NCBI GenBank assembly: GCA_029776225.1
Contig: JAKOTR010000011.1
Span: forward strand, 310,001-374,000
Source: Acidobacteriota bacterium
Lineage (GTDB): Bacteria; Acidobacteriota; Terriglobia; Bryobacterales; Bryobacteraceae
Reading direction: 5' to 3'
Length of the DNA: 64,000 bases
A program made the position numbers and the translations under genes. Below are positions 51,642 through 59,776 of this stretch, piece after piece. Position 1 is the first letter of the stretch; every line of letters begins with the position of its first letter. The notes under the pieces were generated by a model. That model ran no database searches, was not told the origin of the DNA, and worked only from the letters and a program-made list of their open reading frames with translations.

Positions 51642-54514
51642 ACCCGCTCTGCCCAGAAGATTTTGCCCCGTTCTTTCGCGAAGTCAACGACGGCCACGAT
51701 CCCTTTCCGTGGCAGGAGCGCCTGGCAAGCGAAGTGTTCCGCCGGCGGGAATGGCCGAAGTGCCTCGATCTGCCGACGGCCGCCGGAAAGACCGCTGTTC
51801 TCGAAATCGCGATCTTTCACCTGGCGCTGGAAGCCGCGCTAGGCGCCGAACGGCGGGCGCCCGTACGGATTGCCTTCGTTGTCGACCGCCGGTTAATCGT
51901 GGACCAGGCATACGAGCGGGCCTGCAGGATCCAGCAGGCGCTGGATCCGAACGCCACCACCGTTGCAGGGAAGGTGGCGCGCGCGCTCCAGCCTCTTTCG
52001 TGCGGCGAAGAACCCTGTCTCTGGGTCCAGAAATTGCGCGGAGGTCTTCCCCGCGAATCGGACTGGGCCAGGACGCCTGTGCAGCCGACGATCCTGCTTT
52101 CCACCGTGGACCAGGTCGGCTCTCGGCTGCTGTTCCGCGGCTATGGCGTTTCCAATTCCATGCGGCCCATACACGCGGGGCTACTCGGATCCGACTGCCT
52201 GATCTTTCTGGACGAGGCTCATCTGGCCGAGCCGTTCCGGCAAACACTCGATTGGGTGGAGCGCTATCGCGGGAAGCCGTGGACCGAGTTTGAGCCTGGT
52301 CCGTGGGCAGCGGTGACCTTGTCGGCAACTCCTGGTGAGCAGGGCGGCACGGCTGTTATTGGTCTTTCACCGGAGGACTTGACTCACCCCATTTTGGGTA
52401 AGCGGCTCTCCGCCCGGAAGCCTGCTGAGTTGCGCGAGGTAGCAGAAGCCGATCTGGCCGTCGCGCACGCGCAGGCGGCACGCGAGCTTGCAAGACAGGA
52501 GGGAATCAATCGAGTTCTGATCGTCGTCAACCGGGTCGACCTGGCGCGCGCGGTTTTCGCCCAGTTGAAGGCGGACGAGAACGCGAACGCGGAAAACGAC
52601 TCGAGTACGGAACAAAAAATTCTTCTCACCGGGCGTGTCCGCGACATCGATCGCACATCGATCGTGAGCAGGCTGGAGGAGGCGCTGGAAGAAGATGGAC
52701 GAAAGCTGTTCGCCGTCGCAACTCAGACAGTCGAGGTTGGCGCGGACTTTGATTTCGACGGGCTCGTGACGCAGATCGCGCCTTTGGATGCGCTGCGCCA
52801 GCGTTTCGGCCGGCTGAACCGGACGGGCCGCGATATTGCGGCGAAGGCTATCGTGATCGCGGCCAAAGAAGAGCTGAAGGCCAAGACGCCGGACCCGATT
52901 TACGGCTTTGCGGCGAGAGGCGCTTGGGAGGCGTTGAGCCGGATCGCGCGCGTTGAGCAGAGGCGGCGGATCGTGGATTTCGGTTCTCTCGCGCTCACTG
53001 AGGAGATCAATGAGAAATTCACTCCCGGCGATCTGATCAAAGCCTGCTGCGAGAAGCCGGATGCTCCTGTGATGCCGCCGGCTTACCTTGACCTTTGGGC
53101 GTGCACGAACCCGCCGCCATCCGTGGAGCCGGAAGTTGCCTTGTTCCTCCACGGCGCGGAGAGGGCTTCCGCCGACGTCGAAATCGTCTGGCGCAAGGAC
53201 ATCTCCGAAAAAGACTTGGACGAACGCAATCAGGATCGTTTGAAGCGCCTGATTGCTCTTGTGCCTCCGCGCGCTCCCGAAATGCTTTGCGCTCCTGTGT
53301 GGAGCGTGCGGCAGTGGCTCGCCGGCGATCCCAACGCGGCAGACGTAGGCGATATCGAAGGACAATCGGAACCCGAAGACGCGGCCCCGAGCCGCCGTAG
53401 AGTCTTTCGCTGGCGCGGCGCTGACGATGATCAAACCAGAGTGATCCGGGCGTGGGAGATTCGCCCCGGCGACGTGATCATTGTGCCGGCCTCCTACGGC
53501 GGATGCGATGAATCGGGCTGGACCGGCCGGCAGGAGGGGCCGGTTGAGGACCGCGCTTTGGAGGCGGCAGCGCAACTCAAAACGCGGCAGATTGCGATTC
53601 GCCTCCACCGGGATCTCTTTGAGCGCGAAGTCTGGGAAAGGATCGCTCCTCTTCTCGAACAGTATTACGAAGACCCGGAAACGCTCCCGGCGGAACTCGC
53701 CGGTGTGTTGACGGGCGACGCCCTCAACGAATTGCAGGCCATCGAACGGTTGGAAGACGTCACGCTTTATGTGGACGACCGCCCCGAGGAAGGCCTGATT
53801 CTGACAGGCCGCCGGGCGGTCAGCCGGGAATCCACGCTTGAGCCCAGCACGGAAAGCGATCGCCAGGGGAGCTTCGGCAGGAATGATGTCAGCCTGAGCG
53901 ATCATACGATGCACGTCGCCGCCAAGGTTGAGCAGTTCGCAAGCCGGGCTGGATTGAGCGAACCCGTCCGGCGAGCGCTGCACTTCGCGGCGCAGTTTCA
54001 CGACGCGGGCAAGGGCGACCGCCGCTTCCAACGAGTGCTCCACAACGGAGGCGATGTGTTACCGGTCCTGGCCAAGTCGGCGGTTCGCGCTCGGCCGCGT
54101 GGCCTGCCCGAGTACTGGAGGCACGAGGCGCTGTCCGTTCGAGTCGCCATGCAGGATCCGGAGTTTGCAGCTTCGGCCGGTTCGATGGACCGGGATCTCG
54201 CGCTGTGGCTCATCGGGACCCATCACGGCTGGGGACGCCCATTTTTCCCTCATGACGACGAACTGGACGACCACCCCCGGCAAATCCTGGGGGTCAATGG
54301 AAAGTCTTTGCATTTGGATGCGGCGCCGGGCCCGCAAAGATTGGATTTCACCTGGGACGGCGTCGATTGGGCGGGGCTTTTTGACCGCCTGCAACGGCGT
54401 TACGGTTTCTGGGAACTCGCCCGGTTCGAAGCCATCCTGAGGCTTGCGGACCATCGCGCGTCGGAGGAAGAGGAAGATGCCAAGAGAACACATTCTGCAA
54501 GGTCTGGAGCCTGA
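51638..54514 (+). CDS. cas3: type I-G Cas3 helicase with C-terminal HD nuclease
   Basis: 958 residues from ATG 51638 (behind AGGAGAAC, overlapping the csb2 stop); a longer frame lies inside csb2. SF2 helicase: PFPWQERLA, Walker A LPTAAGKT (45-52), DEAH at 192-195 (LIFLDEAHLAEPF), TLSATP, and motif VI LRQRFGRLNRTGRD (~388). The HD domain is at the C-terminus (~750-880) with HTMHVAAKVEQF and HFAAQFHDAGKGDRRFQRVL, the reversed order characteristic of I-G. Shreds target DNA after Cascade binding. Key residues look intact. The gene overlaps the next by 38 nt. Confidence 0.93.
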   Translation: MNPLCPEDFAPFFREVNDGHDPFPWQERLASEVFRRREWPKCLDLPTAAGKTAVLEIAIFHLALEAALGAERRAPVRIAFVVDRRLIVDQAYERACRIQQALDPNATTVAGKVARALQPLSCGEEPCLWVQKLRGGLPRESDWARTPVQPTILLSTVDQVGSRLLFRGYGVSNSMRPIHAGLLGSDCLIFLDEAHLAEPFRQTLDWVERYRGKPWTEFEPGPWAAVTLSATPGEQGGTAVIGLSPEDLTHPILGKRLSARKPAELREVAEADLAVAHAQAARELARQEGINRVLIVVNRVDLARAVFAQLKADENANAENDSSTEQKILLTGRVRDIDRTSIVSRLEEALEEDGRKLFAVATQTVEVGADFDFDGLVTQIAPLDALRQRFGRLNRTGRDIAAKAIVIAAKEELKAKTPDPIYGFAARGAWEALSRIARVEQRRRIVDFGSLALTEEINEKFTPGDLIKACCEKPDAPVMPPAYLDLWACTNPPPSVEPEVALFLHGAERASADVEIVWRKDISEKDLDERNQDRLKRLIALVPPRAPEMLCAPVWSVRQWLAGDPNAADVGDIEGQSEPEDAAPSRRRVFRWRGADDDQTRVIRAWEIRPGDVIIVPASYGGCDESGWTGRQEGPVEDRALEAAAQLKTRQIAIRLHRDLFEREVWERIAPLLEQYYEDPETLPAELAGVLTGDALNELQAIERLEDVTLYVDDRPEEGLILTGRRAVSRESTLEPSTESDRQGSFGRNDVSLSDHTMHVAAKVEQFASRAGLSEPVRRALHFAAQFHDAGKGDRRFQRVLHNGGDVLPVLAKSAVRARPRGLPEYWRHEALSVRVAMQDPEFAASAGSMDRDLALWLIGTHHGWGRPFFPHDDELDDHPRQILGVNGKSLHLDAAPGPQRLDFTWDGVDWAGLFDRLQRRYGFWELARFEAILRLADHRASEEEEDAKRTHSARSGA

Positions 54515-55433
54515 CAACCTGCTTGCATTCCTTGCGCTGGTGGGATTTCACCGCGCGCTGGATCATGCCGAGCCGGGCTGGCATTCTCGCGTGTACTGGG
54601 GAGGCGTCCCCTTGCGTCCGCGCCTGGTTGTGTCCAAAGACCTCACACGAGCAGAAATTCTCGACGCCGCCGCGCGAGGCTGTAACGCTCTGGCTGAAGT
54701 TCACTCCTTCGGCGAACACAAGAACCTGAACTTTGACATAGCCGAAGCGCGGCGGCAACTGGAAGAGGCGTGCAAAGGCGACCCCGGCTCGGGCCGGCTG
54801 AGAATGGACCTGCTGTCCGCGCTCATGAGCGACGTGGCATCCAAGGATGGCAAAATCCGGGCCACTCCCTTCTGCGTCATGTTCGGCCAAGGTCGTCAGT
54901 ACTTTCTGGAAAGACTGGAAAGCGTGCCGAAAGGACTGCCGCCGAGGGAATTGGCGAACGAAGTCACCGCTGACGACTTGAACTCTCCGGCCAGACTCGA
55001 ACAGGCCCTCTTTCACAGATGGGTGCGCCAGGACCGAACGCAGTCATTCCGCTGGGACCCTCTCGAAGACCGCCGCTATGCGCTGCGCTTCGAGGATCCT
55101 TCGGATGACAAGGGGCTGACCGTGCATGGAGCGAACCGCCTTGCCAGCCTCGCCCTTCCCCTGCTGACCGCCGTTCCCCGGCGCGAACGAGGCGAGGTCC
55201 GGCTGTTTGCGCTTACGACGAGTTGGGATTCGGGCAGCGTTATCGTTTCATGGCCCGTTTGGTCGCGGCCGGCAAGTTTGAAGGCTGTAGTGAAGATGCT
55301 GGCAGGATGTGGCATCTCGAAGCCCTGCGGCGGTTTGGGTGTCATTGCCATCTATCGATCGGAGCGAATCAGTGTGGGCAAGTACATTAATTTCACCCGC
55401 GCCGTGCCTGTGGAAGTGGGACAACCCGCTTAA
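54477..55433 (+). CDS. type I-G Cas8-like (Csb3) or Cas3-extension subunit
   Basis: 318 residues from ATG 54477, behind GAGGAAGAGGA and inside the end of cas3 (38-nt overlap); translation is therefore coupled. ILQGLEPDNLLAFLALVGFHRALDHAEPGW resembles the N-terminus of I-G Cas8/Csx17-type large subunits, and RMDLLSALMSDVASKDGKIRATPFCVMFGQGRQ is a central conserved-looking block. Its size fits Csb3/Cas8g2 or the proteins called Cas3-extension family. It would be the PAM-sensing subunit if Cas8-like. Last cas gene; the next gene is convergent and unrelated. Confidence 0.72.
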   Translation: MPREHILQGLEPDNLLAFLALVGFHRALDHAEPGWHSRVYWGGVPLRPRLVVSKDLTRAEILDAAARGCNALAEVHSFGEHKNLNFDIAEARRQLEEACKGDPGSGRLRMDLLSALMSDVASKDGKIRATPFCVMFGQGRQYFLERLESVPKGLPPRELANEVTADDLNSPARLEQALFHRWVRQDRTQSFRWDPLEDRRYALRFEDPSDDKGLTVHGANRLASLALPLLTAVPRRERGEVRLFALTTSWDSGSVIVSWPVWSRPASLKAVVKMLAGCGISKPCGGLGVIAIYRSERISVGKYINFTRAVPVEVGQPA

Positions 55434-55465
55434 TGCTTCATAGCCGACGCAAGGACTGCTCCGGC

Positions 55466-55963
55466 TCAGCCGCGCAATCGAAGGCCTCGCAGCCGCCGCG
55501 CGGCGAACACGGCTACCGCGGCCACGTAGCACATCGTCAGCAGGATGACCGCTCGCCGCCGTCCGGGCGGTAACTCGCGGGCTTCCTCCGCGAAAGCCAG
55601 GTTCACGGTGAGGTGTACGCGCGCCTCCCGCGCTCCCGAGAGCCGGTTGTCCACCACGATGCTGTACTCGCCGGCCTGCTCCAAAAAGTGTCTCAGGCGG
55701 CCGGATTTCTCGAACCCGGTTATCGTAAGCACTTCGGGGCGGGCGCCGTTGCGAGACCGGTCCGTGCCGGCGTGCCGTATGAGCGCGACGCGCACGTCTG
55801 GCCCGCCGCTCTCCACCGAGAAGCGGCACTCGACAAACGCCCGCTGCTGCGCGATGTCGAGACGGAAGCTCCCCACCTCCCGCGGGGGCACGGTAACGGT
55901 CTCCTCCATCAGGACCAGGCGCCCGGACGACGCCGCAAGCAGCAGCAGGACCCCGAAAATCAT
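55466..55963 (-). CDS. membrane-tethered periplasmic hypothetical protein
   Basis: 165 residues from ATG 55963, which overlaps the amidohydrolase stop (ATGA). N-terminal signal (MIFGVLLLLAASSGRLV), a beta-rich domain (VTVPPREVGSFRLDIAQQRAFVECRF, EYSIVVDNRLSGAREARVHLTVNL) and a C-terminal membrane helix (AVILLTMCYVAAVAVFAARRL) with a basic tail. Not a known family by eye; the fold looks like an emp24/GOLD- or PPC-type beta-sandwich. Faces the end of the cas operon at 32 nt. Confidence 0.72.
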   Translation of the reverse strand: MIFGVLLLLAASSGRLVLMEETVTVPPREVGSFRLDIAQQRAFVECRFSVESGGPDVRVALIRHAGTDRSRNGARPEVLTITGFEKSGRLRHFLEQAGEYSIVVDNRLSGAREARVHLTVNLAFAEEARELPPGRRRAVILLTMCYVAAVAVFAARRLRGLRLRG

Positions 55964-57618
55964 CGCGCTTCCGAGTAAACGATCTCGCCGCCCAGCACCG
56001 TCATCGTCACGCGCGCGCTCAGGATCTCCCGCGGCGCCACGCGCATGATATCGGCGGAAAGCATCACGAAATCGGCCAGCTTGCCGGGCTCCAGCGAGCC
56101 TTTCTCGTTCTCCTCGAATGCGGCCCAGGCGCCGCTCAGGGTCCAGCTTCTGAGCGCCTCCTGGCGTGTCATCCGCTGATCGGGGAACCAACCACCCGGA
56201 GGATTCCCCTCGCGGTCCTGACGCGTCACCGCGGCATAGAAACCGAGCAGCGGGTTGGGCTCCTCGACGGGGAAGTCCGAACCGCTCGGGATTTCGAGTC
56301 CGAGCGAAAGGAAGCGCCGCCACGCGTAAGCGCCCTTCACGCGCGCGCCGCCCAGGCGTTGCTCCGCCCACCGCATATCGCTGGTGGCGTGCGTTGGCTG
56401 CATCGAGGGCGTCACCGCATACTTCGCGAACAACTCGAAATCCTCCGGCGCGACCACCTGCGCGTGCTCGATACGGAACCGGCGGCCGCTCTTGCCGCCG
56501 AGCACAGCGCCGTACGCTTCAAGCACTACCCGGTTGGCGCGATCACCGATGGCGTGCGTGTTCACCTGAAAGCCGCGCGCCGCCGCCTCGCGCGCCACCC
56601 GCTCCACCTGTTCCCGCGTGAGCATCAGCAGGCCGATGTTGCCCGGCTCGTCCGCGAAGGGCGCCAGCAGCGCCGCGCCGCGGCTGCCGAGCGCTCCGTC
56701 CGCCATCAGCTTGATGCTGCGCACGGTCAAACGGTCGCCGATTTCCGGGCCGCGTTGCAAGTACTCGCGCCAGAGCGGTCCCGGCCCGCCGATCATCGCG
56801 TATACTCGCACCGGCAGCTCGCCGCGGGCAATCAACTCACGGTAGGCGGCAAGCGCCTGAGCGGTTACGCCGGCGTCGTGCACCGTGGTCAGCCCTAGTC
56901 TCGCGCACTCCCGTGCTGCCCGCGCGATCCGGCGCCGCGTGTCCTCCGGGGTGGCCGGCGGAATCTTCGATGCCACGAGGTTTGAGGCGCTGTCGATCAG
57001 AATGCCAGCCGGTGTGCCCTCCGCGGTCCGCAAAATCCTGCCGCCAGGCGGGTCTGGCGTCTTCGCCGTGATGCCGGCGATTTCGAGCGCCTTCCGGTTC
57101 ACCCAGGCGGCGTGGCCGTCCACGCGCGTGAGGTAAACGGGATGGTTGGGAGCGGCCCGCGTAAGGTCCTCCGCGGAGGGAAACGCGCCGCCCCAGTTCG
57201 TCTGGTCCCAACCGCGGCCCCGGATCCACTCGCCCGGCTTGCGTTCGGAAGCCGCCTTGCACACGATCTCGCACACTTCCTCGATCGACCGCACGCGCCG
57301 CAGATTCAAAGTCTCCAGCTCATCGCCCAGCGCTTCCATGTGGGCGTGGGAATCGATCAGGCCGGGAACGATCGTTGCGCCGCGCGCGTCGATGTGCCGG
57401 ACTCCGGCGCCGAGATATTGCGAAGCATCATTGCCGGTGTAAACAATGCGGCTCCCCTTGACGGCCATGGCGGAGACGATCGGCTTACGGCTGTCCACGG
57501 TGTAAATTCGCGCCCCGGTGATCACCAGATCCGCGGGCTGCGCCAAACAGGTTCCCATCGCCAAAACCGTTATGCCCCAACATTTAGCCTTCAAATTGCG
57601 GGATACAATAGGGAGCAT
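55960..57618 (-). CDS. YtcJ-like metal-dependent amidohydrolase, probably exported
   Basis: 552 residues. N-terminus is hydrophobic after a basic start (LKAKCWGITVLAMGTCLAQ), a likely signal or lipoprotein peptide. Amidohydrolase-3 features: ADLVITGARIYTVD, VPGLIDSHAHMEAL (metal HxH), RGWDQTNWG, TVHDAG, IKLMADGALGSRGAALL, NTHAIGDRANRVVLEAY, RIEHAQVV, and SGSDFPVEEPNPL. Hydrolyses an amide or related bond; substrate unknown. Its start codon shares CATG (57616-57619) with the divergent DoxX gene. Operon with the small membrane protein downstream. Confidence 0.88.
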   Translation of the reverse strand: MLPIVSRNLKAKCWGITVLAMGTCLAQPADLVITGARIYTVDSRKPIVSAMAVKGSRIVYTGNDASQYLGAGVRHIDARGATIVPGLIDSHAHMEALGDELETLNLRRVRSIEEVCEIVCKAASERKPGEWIRGRGWDQTNWGGAFPSAEDLTRAAPNHPVYLTRVDGHAAWVNRKALEIAGITAKTPDPPGGRILRTAEGTPAGILIDSASNLVASKIPPATPEDTRRRIARAARECARLGLTTVHDAGVTAQALAAYRELIARGELPVRVYAMIGGPGPLWREYLQRGPEIGDRLTVRSIKLMADGALGSRGAALLAPFADEPGNIGLLMLTREQVERVAREAAARGFQVNTHAIGDRANRVVLEAYGAVLGGKSGRRFRIEHAQVVAPEDFELFAKYAVTPSMQPTHATSDMRWAEQRLGGARVKGAYAWRRFLSLGLEIPSGSDFPVEEPNPLLGFYAAVTRQDREGNPPGGWFPDQRMTRQEALRSWTLSGAWAAFEENEKGSLEPGKLADFVMLSADIMRVAPREILSARVTMTVLGGEIVYSEAR

Positions 57619-58543
57619 GGACGACAGTATGGCACATCCTAACGAGGCGTCCGCTTTATGGGTGCCCGCTGGATGGAAGGCCGCCGTAAGTCACATTGCA
57701 GCGTTTCTGATTGCTCTCCTCTTCATTATCGCCGGCGTTTGGAAGATCACCGATCCGTTTGGCGCCGCGGCGCGTCTCGTTGAGGCGCGCGTGCCCGCCA
57801 GCCTGAGCCTTATTGGAGCGGTCCTGCTCGGAGTGGGCGAGCTGTTTGCGGGCGTACTGATCCTGGTGCCGCGTTACCGCCGCTGGGGCGCCTGGCTGAT
57901 CAGCGCGATGCTTGTCTTCTTCGTCATTTACATCGGCGCGCTCTACGATGTGCTGCGCGGAGAAGAATGCAACTGCTTCCCATGGGTGAAGCGCGCGATC
58001 GGGCCGGGATTCTTCATTGGGGACGGCATCATGCTCGCGCTGGCCGTGATTGCCGGATGGTGGGCACGGCCTTCCCGCGGAATCCGCGGCGCGGTGCTGG
58101 TGTTGCTCGCCGTGGCCGTGTTCGCCGGCGCCTCCTACGGCGTTCACGTCACGATGAAGGCCTGGATCATGGCGCCGGAGTCGATCACCGTAGACGGCAA
58201 ACCGTTCCCGCTGCGGGAAGGGCGCGTGCTGCTATTCTTCTATAACCCGGAATGCGCACACTGTATGGAGGTAGCGCGCGCGATGTCCACCTTCCAGTGG
58301 AACAGCGGTGTAACCATCATCAGTGCCGCCTTGGAGCAACCGCACTTCGCCGAGCAGTTCGTCAGCGCCACCGGGTTGCCCGCGCTGATCACGGATGACG
58401 TCGAGCCGCTGCGTGAGGTGTACAGTCCCAACACGGTGCCTTACATCGTTGCGCTCGAAAACGGCCGCGTGAAGCAATCCTTCGTCAGTTTCGAGGAACC
58501 GGACTTCGAATCGCGGCTCAAGGCGCTCGGGTTCACGAACTGA
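57617..58543 (+). CDS. DoxX/MauE-like membrane protein fused to a thioredoxin-like domain
   Basis: 308 residues from ATG 57617 (GGGAG just upstream). Four membrane helices (~25-160) of the DoxX/MauE type: LLFIIAGVWKITDPFGAAARLVEA, GELFAGVLILVPRYR, then EECNCFPWVKRAIGP with a CNC pair as in MauE-like proteins, a fifth helix, and a periplasmic thioredoxin-like domain from ~200 with FFYNPECAHCMEVAR (CXXC), TGLPALITDD and NTVPYIVALENG. Likely moves reducing power across the membrane to periplasmic thiols. Divergent from the amidohydrolase. Confidence 0.85.
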   Translation: MDDSMAHPNEASALWVPAGWKAAVSHIAAFLIALLFIIAGVWKITDPFGAAARLVEARVPASLSLIGAVLLGVGELFAGVLILVPRYRRWGAWLISAMLVFFVIYIGALYDVLRGEECNCFPWVKRAIGPGFFIGDGIMLALAVIAGWWARPSRGIRGAVLVLLAVAVFAGASYGVHVTMKAWIMAPESITVDGKPFPLREGRVLLFFYNPECAHCMEVARAMSTFQWNSGVTIISAALEQPHFAEQFVSATGLPALITDDVEPLREVYSPNTVPYIVALENGRVKQSFVSFEEPDFESRLKALGFTN

Positions 58544-58557
58544 CGCTCACGGAAAGC

Positions 58558-58591
58558 AAAAAGGCCCACGGCGCAGCCTGAGCCGTGGGCC
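58558..58591 (-). terminator. Rho-independent terminator of the M48 protease gene
   Basis: Read on the minus strand: GGCCCACGGC, 9-nt loop, GCCGTGGGCC, then TTTTT (58562-58558). It lies 28 nt past the protease stop, between two convergent genes. It has no T-run in the plus direction. Confidence 0.85.
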
Positions 58592-58618
58592 CCAACGGAA
58601 TCAACGAGAAGAAAAAAC

Positions 58619-59614
58619 TCAGTCGCGGCGTTTCAATGTCGGCCGCTCGTCCTCGTCGCTCGCCTTCTCATCGCCGCTCTCGTCGCCAATGGTTGTGCCG
58701 GTGCCCGCTTTCTTGCGCAGCCGTGGCCTGTTGGCCTCCTTGGGATCGATCTTGTGCCGGTTCTCCATCGCGATGAGCCGCGCCTTCACTCTGTCGAACT
58801 CCGAAGTGTTCACGATGTATTCCGGCTTGGGCTTCAGAAGTTCCTGAATGTTCTTCTGGGCTTTCTTGATCCGGTCGTCGGTCAGCGGGTGCGTCGAGAA
58901 GATCTTGGACATCGTCCCCGGCTTGCGTTTTTCAAGCGTCTGGATCTTCTCGAAGAAGTCCACGAACGCGGTCGGGTCGTAGCCGGTCTTGTACAGGTAT
59001 TGCAGCCCGAGCAGATCGGCTTCTTCCTCAAAGCCGCGCGAGAACTTCAGGAACGCAACGGGAACCAGCACGCTGGCCGCCTGCCGCACGCCGTAACCCG
59101 TCCAGCCTCCCATGAAGATCAGCGGGATCGTGGCGAAATTGGCGAACGTGCCCTTGGTGGCCTGGCGCGTGCCGTGGCGCGCGGCCACGTGCGCAATCTC
59201 ATGCGCCATCACGCCCGCCAGTTCCGCTTCGGACTCCGCCTTCATAATCAGGCCGGAATTCACGAAGAAGAATCCGCCGGGCAAGGCAAACGCGTTTACC
59301 TCCTCGGCGTCGATCACCTTGATGGTGAACGGCACCTTCGCATCCGAGTTGCGTACGAGGTTCTGGCCTACCCGGTTGACGTATTCCGAAATGATCGGGT
59401 CGTCGATAAGCTTGGCCTGGCGCTCCACTTCCTGCGCCAGTTGCTTGCCGAGGGCGATCTCCTTTTCGAGCGAGTAGATGTTCATGCCGCGGCCGACGTC
59501 GCGGTTCCCGATCTCATCCGGGTCCTTTTTCTTGTTGTCGGCAAAACCCGGTTGGGGAGATAGCAGGGCCAAGGCTGTCGCCGCCGCAATTGCGAAAACG
59601 GAAAGGCGTCTCAT
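58619..59614 (-). CDS. M48 family zinc metalloprotease (BepA/LoiP-like)
   Basis: 331 residues from ATG 59614, fixed by AGGAGG seven bases upstream. Signal peptide to about FADNKKK. EIALGKQLAQEVERQAKLIDDPIISEYVNRVGQNL, FALPGGFFFVNSGLI, the zinc site AGVMAHEIAHVAARHGTRQ (HEXXH) and third ligand FEEEADLLGLQYLYK. It ends in a charged, disordered tail instead of the TPR repeats of BepA. Periplasmic quality control of outer-membrane proteins is the likely role. A TATAAT -10 element sits at 59642-59647 on the minus strand. Confidence 0.9.
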   Translation of the reverse strand: MRRLSVFAIAAATALALLSPQPGFADNKKKDPDEIGNRDVGRGMNIYSLEKEIALGKQLAQEVERQAKLIDDPIISEYVNRVGQNLVRNSDAKVPFTIKVIDAEEVNAFALPGGFFFVNSGLIMKAESEAELAGVMAHEIAHVAARHGTRQATKGTFANFATIPLIFMGGWTGYGVRQAASVLVPVAFLKFSRGFEEEADLLGLQYLYKTGYDPTAFVDFFEKIQTLEKRKPGTMSKIFSTHPLTDDRIKKAQKNIQELLKPKPEYIVNTSEFDRVKARLIAMENRHKIDPKEANRPRLRKKAGTGTTIGDESGDEKASDEDERPTLKRRD

Positions 59615-59776
59615 AATTCCTCCTGCCCGGAACCCAACCTCGATTATACTCCCGGAACTCGGATCACACCGTTTCATTTCAGTCCACCTCCGAAACGGGT
59701 AAGGCGGGCCCGCCCCACCCGGGTCCATATAGCCGTCCTGAGTAGGTCCTGATCTATATAACGTATATTGGAAGGA

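Noticed and set aside
52367-54043. A 558-codon open frame on the minus strand inside cas3
   Set aside because: Antisense shadow of cas3; no ribosome-binding site and no recognisable motif.
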